Shown here: positions 56,405 through 64,000 of the stretch, in pieces
Position numbering within the stretch: the stretch's first letter is position 1
How the letters are laid out: every line of letters begins with the position of its first letter
Assembly (NCBI RefSeq): GCF_042186555.1
Contig: NC_133333.1
Coordinates: 65,231,141-65,295,140 of the forward strand
Source of the DNA: Aquarana catesbeiana
Lineage: Eukaryota; Chordata; Amphibia; Anura; Ranidae
Direction: 5' to 3'
Length of the DNA stretch: 64,000 nt
Notes under the pieces: model-generated
Seen by the model: the letters and a program-made list of their open reading frames with translations, nothing else
What the model was told of the DNA's origin: nothing
Databases searched by the model: none
Position numbers and translations under genes: made by a program

Positions 56405-57460
56405 TAAAATTAATAAATTTTGGCATCGCTGCTCTAAATTGTGGGCACAACTGGAACAGGCCCAGACTGACATTCTGCTGCCAGGGGCTCTGTGGTGCTA
56501 TGACCAACTACCGCCTGTGCTGAAGTCACACCCCATAATGGGTACGACACTCCGCATATGCTCCCAGGTCAGCACACAGAACTGGCTTTCTTCCCTGATT
56601 CCCCATTGCTCCCTATCATAGAAAAACCGTGGTTCCTCCCTGGTCTGGAACCCCAAATGTTTCGGACCCTAAGCCAAACAGGTAGGGTCCAGGCATCCCA
56701 CTTCCTAACGGGAGGCCAATGGTCTTCCACAGTAGTGCTAATGAGCCCTTCAAACTTTCCTTGTGGACAGCGCTACAATTACAACACTTTCTCAATACTT
56801 TGCCTAATCCACAGGGATTTAATCGTCCCCTGACGTCCTTTGAAGCATACTGTTCCAAAGAGGGTTCCCTTCCACAGGCTCTATCCAAAACATATGCCCT
56901 CTTGAACTGTCCGGCTGAACAACCACACTTACCGTTCTTGAACAAATGGGAAAGTAAGCTGGGGCGTACATTTACATCTGCTCAGATACAACATGTCCTC
57001 AGATTTTCGTTGAAATCATCGGTTTGTATGAAAATTAAAGAGACCAACTATAAACTGTTAACAAGGTGGTACCTCACCCTGCAACTACTGACCAATGTTG
57101 GAGATGCCAGGGGGATGGAGGAACACTACTTCACATATTTTGGTCGCGCCCTAAATTGATCCACTTCTGGGAGACAGATAAACCACGCAAAAATTTACGG
57201 AATACAAGGTTCCTGGTGATCCAGCTTTTTCCTGCTACATGTTTCCTCCATCTGAGACAAACTCTATAAAAACTCCATTCCAAATGAGATGGAAGATCTA
57301 GTACTCACTGCACAACACCAACAGGAAAAATACTCTAAAACTTGGGGACTATGGAACCAGTTTGTCGTTTCCGCAGAGGGTACTGCCCTTCTTGGGACTT
57401 AATGTCACAGATAAGTTCCGGAGCCCGTTCACCATAGTTATCCTGAACCAATGCCATTTC
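56405..57460 (+). pseudogene. L1 ORF2 C-terminal fragment inside the foldback
   Basis: Plus-strand frames encode LWAQLEQAQTDILLPGALWC, HPIMGTTLRICSQV, FRTLSQTGRVQASHFLTGGQ, LNKWESKLGRTFTSAQIQHV and ETNYKLLTRWYL. The Cys/His motif is split across frames (CWRCQGDGGTLLHIFWSRPK), then QQEKYSKTWGLWNQFV near 57330. This is the far C-terminus of an L1-type ORF2 with several frameshifts. It is followed by C-runs at 57463-57505. No target duplication resolved. Confidence 0.78.
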
Positions 57461-57789
57461 ACCCCCCCCCCCCCCCCCCCCCCAGCCTTACTCCCCCCCC
57501 CCCCCTTCTCTCCTCTTATCTTTTCCATCCTTTTTTCCTTACCTTCTTTGGATTATTGAAAATGAGAAAATAGTTTTGGGCGACAGCGGGTCTTGCTCCA
57601 CAGCCCATTTTCCATCTTTAATAAAAACTGATAGCCCAGGAGGTAAGCAGCCTTTTGAGCAGTGTGCCGAAAAATGTTTTCAAAGAAATTGAGCGTGCCG
57701 ATTTTATAACAAAAAAAGTCAACAATCTCAATCACGAAAAGGATTTTTTATAAAGTAAATGCTGTAAACTACTTTAGTAGTGAGAAATT
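57461..57789. other. LINE 3' flank and unclassified sequence
   Basis: C-runs (57463-57483, 57493-57504), then about 230 bp I cannot classify. Confidence 0.4.
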
Positions 57790-57849
57790 AACATCCTGCA
57801 CTCTCACGCCTGAGATCAACCCCAATTCATACACCTTCACACCTCAGAT

Positions 57850-59245
57850 CACTGTATCACCTGCAAATCTGCCCCACCACTGTACCCCCCTGCTCAACTG
57901 CCCCACCACTGTAACCCCCTGCACATCTGCCCCACCACTGCAACCCCCTGCACATCTGCCCCACCACCATACCCCCATGCTCTTCTGTCTCACTGCTGAA
58001 CCATCTTCTCATCTGTCCTAACACTGAACTTATCTGCTCATCTGTCCCACCTCTCTAACCCCCTTTCTCATCTGCCCCACCACTGTAAACCCCTTTCTCA
58101 TCTGCCCCACCACTATACCTCCCGCACATCTGTCCCACCACTATACCTCCCGCACATCTGTCCCACCTCTGTTCCCCCTGCTCATCTTCCCCACCTCTAT
58201 AACCCCCTTTTTCATCTGCCCCACCACTGTAACCCCCTTTCTCATCTGCCCCACCACTGTAACCCTCTTTCTCTTCTGCCCCATCACTGTACCTCCTGCA
58301 CATCTGTCTCACCTGTTCCCCCTGCTCTTCTGCCCCACCGCTGTAACCCCCTGCTCATCTGTACCACTAATGTACCTCCTTTCTCCTCTGCCCCGCCACT
58401 GTACCCCCCTGTACATCTGCCCCACCTCTGTTCCCCCTGCTCTTCTGCCCAACCACTGTAACCCCCTGCTCATCTGTCCACCAATGCACCTCCTTTCACA
58501 TCTGCCCCACCGCTGTACCCCCCTGTTCTTCTGTCCCACCGCTAAACCCCCTTCTCATCTGCCCCAACACTGAACCCCTCCTGCTCATTTTCCCACCACT
58601 GTAACCCCCTTCTCATCTGGCCCAACACTAAACCCCCCCCGCTCATCTGCCCCATCACTGTACCCCCCTGCTTTTCTGTCCCAATGCTGAACCCCCTTCG
58701 CATCCCTCCCACCACTGCACCTTCTGCACATCTGCACCACCACTGTACCCCCTTGCTCTTCTGCCCCACCACTGTAACCCCCCTGCTCATCTACCCCATC
58801 AATGTACCATTTTTCTCATCTGCCCCACCACTGTACCTCTCTGCACATTTGCTCCACCGCCATATTCCCATGCTCGTCTACTACTGAATCACCTTCTCAT
58901 CTGCCCTACCACTGTAACCCACTTTTTCATCTGCCTTACTAATGTACCTCCTGCACATCTGTTTCACCTCTGTACCCCCTGCTCTTCTGGCCCACCTATG
59001 TTCCCCCTGTTCTCCTGCCCCACCACTGTAACCTCCTGCTCATCTGTCCCACCAATACACCTCCTTTCACATTTGCCCCACTGTTCTACCCCCCCATGCT
59101 TTTCTGTCCCACCACTGAACCTCCTTCTCATCTGCACCAAAACTGAACCCCCCCTGCACATCTGCCCCACGGCTGTACCCTCCTGTTCTTCTGTCCCACA
59201 TCTAAACCCCTCCTGCTCATTTTTTCCCACCACTGTACCCTCTTC
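57850..59245. repeat. C-rich minisatellite, ~31-bp degenerate units
   Basis: Roughly 45 imperfect units of catctgccccaccactgtaa plus ccccctgct-type endings. Variants alternate between ctcatctg, ctcttctg and cacatctg starts. Minus-strand frames give GGADEKGGYSGG-type low-complexity ORFs, which I regard as artefacts. It lies inside the foldback element. Confidence 0.92.
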
Positions 59246-59564
59246 TCATCTATGATATGTGTGATATGCAGAGTGGTAAAAGGAAGCAGAGATGAGACAC
59301 ATCTACTTGTCCTGGCACACTCATCCTTCTGATTCACCTCTCGCATCCAGCCCACGTGCTTGTATGTGATGTATGTGATGTGTGGGATGTATGTGATGTC
59401 ACATACGAGCATCTGGAATGGATGTGCAATGATGAGCTCAGGTCAGGGGCATTTTCTGAAAGTAGTGGGCCTGTGTGCAGAATCATAAGTTGGGCCCCCG
59501 CAGCTGAGGAAAAGTTTTTGCGCCACAGCAAAAGTTGGGTGTGATGTTCATTGCGCTGAATATA
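59246..59564. other. foldback interior, no recognised gene
   Basis: Contains gtgatgtatgtgatgtgtgg short repeats at 59365-59400. Nothing coding seen. Confidence 0.5.
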
Positions 59565-60330
59565 AGGGGGGGCCAGCCCGTCCATATGTACCACCTAATA
59601 TCTCTATTTTGATGTGGAATATCTCTGAAATGTGAGATCTAACGTTAAAACCACTTGATCTTACCGGATCTAACGAATATCTATTAGCCTGAATGATTTT
59701 TGACCAGAAAATTTGATAAGGGGGGGCTAACCCATCCATATGTATCACCTAATATCTCTATTTTGATGTGGAATATCTCTGAAATGATGTGAGATCTAAC
59801 GTTAAAACCACTTGATCTTACCGGATCTAATGAATATCTATTAGACTGAATGATTTTTTGCCCAAAAATTTGATAAGGGGGGGGGGCTAACCCGTCCATA
59901 TGTACCACCTAATATCTCTATTTTGATGTGGAATATCTCTGAAATTATGTGAGATCTAATGTTAAAACCACTTGATCTTACCGGATCTAACGAATATCTA
60001 TTAGCCTGAATGATTTTTGGGCCGAAAATTTGATAAGGGGGGGCCAGCCCCCCCTCATTAATCACTTAATAAGTCTCTAATTATGTGAGATCTAACGTTA
60101 AAAAAACACTTGATCATACCGGATCTAACAAATTGCTTCCAAAATAGCTAACTGTTTGGTCAATTTTTTGATAAGGGGGGGCTGATGACGGGTTAGCCCC
60201 CCCAGCAAATAACTGTTAATATCGCTTCTTCTGTGTGAGATCTAACGCAAACAACGGTTGATCTAACCTGATCTAACAAAGATCTAACAAACTGCATAAG
60301 ATTTTTTTCAAAAACTTTGATATGGGGGGG
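59565..60330 (-). repeat. right inner arm: ~155-bp units
   Basis: About five units in inverted orientation relative to 55640-56190, starting ggggggctaacccgtccata and containing acttgatcttaccggatcta and tgagatctaacgttaaaa. Two adjacent units (about 59735-59895 and 59895-60050) are very similar, suggesting recent tandem duplication. Confidence 0.85.
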
Positions 60331-60703
60331 CTAACCCGGCAGAGGTGTCCTCGGGCCTTTCCGAGGCTCTCCAGCGCCCCTCCACCTCTGGCCGCATGTG
60401 GTATTGCATGCCATTGAAGTCAATGCTGAACAAATTTTCGTTTCCATTGACTTCAATGGGGAAACTCGCTATGATACGCGAGTACTTTGGATTACGAGCA
60501 TTCTCCTTGAACGGATTATTCTCGTAATCCGAGGTTCCACTGTACTTGTATGAGAATGTATCCTGTTCTCTTTGTATTGCTTCCTTTGCATGAAATCCCT
60601 GGTGTTCCTGCCAGTCCCTCTGCTTTCCTATTAAAAATTGACCTAACTAAGCAGGAGAGCACACCGTGGTCAACTCTCTACCCATGCTGGGAACTCAGCC
60701 TGC

Positions 60704-61293
60704 CAGTGGCAGCTGGTGCTCAAAATTTTTTGGGGGGGACGCAAACAAACTGAAAAATTCTGAAAATACTTAAAAAAAAAAAAAAAAAAAAAACACAAAC
60801 ACAAATTGAGCCTCACTGTGCCCAACAAATGCAGCCTCACTGTGCCCACTGACCCCCCACTCGCGGGGCTCGCGGCTCTGGCAGCACCCCCAACCTCCCC
60901 GCACGGCTCTGACAGAGGGGACTTACCGCAGCAGCTCCTCTCCAATGCACCAGAGCGGCGGCAACCTCCACTCCAGCGTGTCTCCTCCACTCCTTTTCCT
61001 AAGTGCCAGGCATCCAATAGGGTGGCCTGGCACTTTGGAGAATTAGAAAACAGGTCTGATGCCCTGCCTCCTGATTGGCGGGGAGGAAGGTTAGTGTGAA
61101 AATAGCGAAAATTAATTTGCCATTGTCACACAATTGGGTGGGATCAGGGCGCACTCTTTTCGCCCTGAGCCCAACCCATTTTGAAGCCTATTAGAGCCTC
61201 TGGCTCCAATCAGGCGCTTCAAAAAAGTACCACCCCCCCCATAGGAATACATGCATGGGGAGGGCGGTGCCCGTAATGCACGGGCCGCCACTG
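60704..61293 (+). mobile_element. 590-bp hAT MITE with perfect 8-bp duplication
   Basis: Starts cagtggcagctggtgctca and ends gggccgccactg. Flanked by identical cagcctgc (60696-60703 and 61294-61301). The 8-bp duplication and CAGTGGC(G)GC ends identify hAT. The interior has an A-run (60772-60793) and CG-rich tracts; no transposase. Related truncated copy at 33350-33923. Confidence 0.88.
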
Positions 61294-61301
61294 CAGCCTG
61301 C

Positions 61302-61500
61302 TCTCCGCCAATGGTCAGACTTGTCCTGACATGCCCCTACTGCACAGCCACTCACTGGGAAGCTCAGTATACTGCTGCTTCTCCTCCCACCAGCTCTTAT
61401 GCAGCTGAGAACAGAGGGAATGTGATCAATTATAAAGTGGGTGGGGTTATTTATAATTTTTTTATATCTATACAAAAGAGGTTTGCATTTAATTTCTATT
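61302..61500. other. flank of hAT MITE, no gene
   Basis: With 60600-60703 this appears to be one older sequence interrupted by the MITE. No gene seen. Confidence 0.45.
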
Positions 61501-62012
61501 TTAACCACTTCAGCCCTGAAAGAATTTACCCCCTTCCTGACTAGTGCGTTTTTTGCGTTTCAGCATTGCGTCGCTTTAAATGACAATTGCGTGGTCGTGC
61601 GACGTGGCTCCCAAACAAAATGGACGTCCTTTTTTTTCCCACAAATAGAGCTTTCTTTTGGTGGTATATGATCACCTCTGTGGTTATTTTTTGCGCTATA
61701 AACAAAAAAATAGCGACAAATTTTGAAAAAAAAAAAAAAAAAAAAAAAAACGCATTTTTTACTTTTTGCTAAAATAAATATCCCCAAAAAAATTTTAAAA
61801 ACTTTTTCCTCAGTTTAGCTCGATACGTAGTATTCTACATATTTTTGGTAAAAAAAAAAAAAATAAAAACATTGCAATAAGCGTTTATTGATTGGTTTGC
61901 GCAAAAGTTATAGCGTTTACAAAATATGGGATAGTTTTATGGCATTTTATTTTTTTTTACTAGTAATGGCGGCGATATTTATTGTGATTGCAACATTATG
62001 GCGGACTTTTTC
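61501..62012 (+). mobile_element. piggyBac-type element, interrupted by LINE
   Basis: Starts TTAACCACTTCAGCCCTGAA. It has the aatagagctttcttttg core and gcaaaagttatagcgtttac, and reaches ctagtaatggcggcgatatt before being cut by the LINE A-tail at 62013. Confidence 0.8.
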
Positions 62013-62323
62013 TTTTTTTTTTTTTTTTTAACAATAGATTTTTATTGAAGGGATTTTAACAATACAGTTTGACATTGTCACGATAATTATTGTGACTAAC
62101 TTCTTTGCAATATTTCTTAATATTAATACAGTAATTGATGGTCTGTACCAGTCTACCCTATTGTGTTCAAACTGTAGGCATGGATAGGCCACCAATTGCG
62201 TTAATTAGTTGAATACAGAAAATTGTAAGGAAAACAAAAGAAAAAAAAAGAAAAAATTATATATATAAAAACTTGTTGCATAGGTTAATAGAGTGGGTCC
62301 AGGATGATATACTACATCTGAGG

Positions 62324-62410
<87 letters not shown>

Positions 62411-63247
62411 CTTCAGTGTACTTCCAACTTGTCAAAAGATTATATATTACATTGTTTTAAGTAATTGGATGCTTTGGGATGGGTATTCCATTTCTTTCTA
62501 AATGTAATGGTGGAATAGTTTTTATAAGCCAGCATTAATTCGTATTGGGCCTGTATTAATTCTGGCTATAACTGTTGATAAATTGGGTGCATTACTGGAT
62601 TTCCAGAGGCTGAATATAGTGAGTCTTGTTGCTATTAGTGTGTGGAATACAATTGTTCTGAATTCTTTAGGATATATATCTAAATTAATACCTAGTAAGG
62701 CTGTGGCAGGGTTTAGTTTATTTAGGATGCCCTTAAGGTCTGCTATGAAGGAAGTTATTGAATTCCAGAAGCTTTGCAAACTTTTACAGCTCCATAGAAT
62801 GTGTAAAAGGTTACCCGTCTGATCATTGCATCTCCAACATAAATTAGATGTTGAGGGATGTATTTTTGATAATCTATATGGGGTCAGATACCACCTATTG
62901 AGTATTTTTTGTGCATTGTCCCAGTGCTCGATACATGCTGACGACTTGCTAGATATATGAATGGCTTTTTTCCATTGTTCCCAGGTAAATTCTTGTTCTA
63001 GATCTCTCTCCCATTTAATAGTGTGTGTGTTTTTATTGTCAAAATGGGTGAGTCAATAATAGATCATAAAAAAGAAATTCCTTTTATTGATAGTTGATTT
63101 TGACGTGTGAAAAATTGCCATATAGTTAAAGGGATTTCTGCAGGGTTAGTCGGGTTGAAATCTTTTAGTCTGGTATGTTTCCTCAGTTTATTTAGAGTGA
63201 TCTCTTTATAATGCAAGGGTAAATTTACGCAAAGATGATAACCTTCT
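62013..63247 (-). mobile_element. L1-type LINE 3' fragment
   Basis: Minus strand. ORF2 C-terminal frames read MVKEGYHLCVNLPLHYKEIT and LTIWQFFTRQNQLSIKGISF (63255-63064), then ILNRWYLTPYRLSKIHPSTS, LCWRCNDQTGNLLHILWSC (Cys/His motif, split by frame) and QSFWNSITSFIADLKGIL (to 62522). The 3' UTR contains a long (TA)n run (62325-62408) and an AATAAA-type signal before an A-tail (T-run at 62013-62029 on plus). It is 5'-truncated where piggyBac sequence begins at 63248. Confidence 0.8.
62325..62408. repeat. (TA)n microsatellite
   Basis: Uninterrupted TA repeat of about 84 bp within the LINE 3' UTR. Confidence 0.97.
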
Positions 63248-64000
63248 TTAACCACTTGACGACCGCCTCACGCCGATGTACGTCGGCAAGGTGGCACGGA
63301 CAGGCAAAATCACGTACATGTACGTGATTTGCCTTCCGCGGGTGGGGGGTCCGTTCGGTCCCCCCCCCGGTGCCCGAGGCGGTCGCCATTTCTTCCCGGG
63401 CGATGAGAGGTGAGGGGGAGGCCATCCATTGTTGGCCACCCCCTCCCGGCGAATGAAAATGCTTCCTTTCCCTCTGTAATGTAAACAGAGGGAAAGGAAG
63501 TGATGTCATCCCTCCTCAAGCCGGTCTTTTCATCGCGGCGCCGAGGAGAGAAGACATCAAGTAAGCCTGCACAACACTACACTAATAGTAGAACACGCCA
63601 GGCACACTTGTCACTCCCCCATCACCCCCCGATCACCCCCCTGTCACTCTGACACCAATAGCATTTTTTATTTTTTTTGCATTGGTGTCAGTTTGTGTCA
63701 GTTACAAGTGTTAGGGCAGTTAGGTTAGCCCCCTTTAGGTCTAGGGTACCCCCCCTTAGGTCCAGGGTACCCCCCTAACCCCCCCTAATAAAGGTTAACC
63801 CCTTGATTACCCCCCCCCGTCACCAGGGGGGTAAGCGATCGTTTTTCTGATTAGGTGACGCTAGTTAGGGAGGTAAGTATATAGGTTCGCTGTCAGTGTT
63901 TTATAGTGACAGGGACCCCCATATACTACCTGCTAAAGGTTTTAACCCCCTGATTGCCCCCTAGTTAACCCTTTCACCAGCGATCACTGTATAAGTGTTA
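63248..64000 (-). mobile_element. piggyBac-type element, continues past window
   Basis: TTAA at 63248-63251 then CCACTTGACGACCGCCTCAC. The sequence is the reverse complement of 10400-11227 over most of its length: gccgatgtacgtcggcaagg, tttgtgtcagttacaagtgt, gggtaccc blocks and ttaaccctttcaccagcgat. It is inserted in the LINE fragment. A transposase remnant, if present, would lie beyond 64000. Confidence 0.85.

Larger units (their letters stand above)
55353..60542. mobile_element. 5.2 kb foldback element with long terminal arms
   Basis: Ends cagtggaacctcg / cgaggttccactg, flanked by TA on both sides (55351-55352 and 60543-60544), as in Tc1/mariner-class elements. The left arm (55353 to about 56190) and right arm (about 59565 to 60542) are inverted copies. 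Each arm has an outer ~290 bp part that is only partly similar and an inner part made of ~155-bp tandem units. The centre holds an L1 3' fragment and a C-rich minisatellite. No transposase was seen. Confidence 0.78.

Noticed and set aside
58055..59412. Minus-strand Gly-rich ORFs
   Set aside because: Produced by the degenerate 31-bp C-rich minisatellite; units vary in length and the frames are broken repeatedly.

Overview
This window looks like nuclear DNA of an amphibian, most likely a frog. The evidence is two consecutive vertebrate-type exons separated by a 38.9 kb intron, plus a very mixed transposon load: Tx1/L1-type LINEs, tyrosine-recombinase (DIRS/Ngaro) elements, gypsy elements of the Gmr1 type, a copia trace, hAT, piggyBac, PIF/Harbinger and Tc1 elements. 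Species-level placement is inference. There are no bacterial features.

Host gene. The only host gene I can support is a TRPM4-like cation channel on the minus strand. One exon (43247-43424) encodes the conserved MED..GAA..DAYG..GAGKKHS segment. The next exon (4214-4394) encodes the FIRLS..PPPNLVVS..GLVKAAQST segment. Both have canonical splice signals, their phases match exactly (0/0), and they are adjacent in the protein. Positions 4395-43246 are therefore one intron, 1-4213 lies in the following intron, and 43425-64000 lies upstream (previous intron or 5' flank).

Layout. 1-2440: hAT copy 1 with an expanded acidic-coding minisatellite. 2441-6099: intron with a perfect hairpin, simple repeats, a MITE, the TRPM4 exon and an unclassified dispersed repeat. 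6100-11227: compound piggyBac-type element with a 0.47 kb-arm palindrome and a transposase C-terminal remnant. 12170-16560: decayed DIRS/Ngaro-like element on the minus strand (gag, RT, RNase H, tyrosine recombinase, SGNH hydrolase). 16700-22024: MITEs, a 1.47 kb element with a 33-bp minisatellite, piggyBac relatives and a hAT foldback fragment. 22192-28522: nearly complete L1-type LINE with a 15-bp target duplication. 28523-37421: Tc1 remnant, hAT copy 2 with a BED finger, two solo LTRs, an L2-like tail and a hAT MITE. 37422-40573: hAT copy 3 with both ends. 40760-43212: Harbinger-like MITE split by a hAT foldback of about 1 kb arms. 43964-51914: L1 copy interrupted by a complete Gmr1-like LTR retrotransposon (gag-PR-IN-RT-RH order), ending in a 500-N gap. 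52415-64000: MITEs, a piggyBac relative, a copia gag remnant, a 5.2 kb foldback element with long terminal arms, a hAT MITE, an L1 3' fragment and the start of another piggyBac element.

The coding content is almost entirely relic transposon genes with stops and frameshifts. The transposons are nested, which gives a relative order of insertion. Three large inverted repeats sit in or next to the gene, two of them in the same TRPM4-like intron. Most ORFs of 60-130 codons in this window are antisense, repeat-driven or chance frames and are not annotated.
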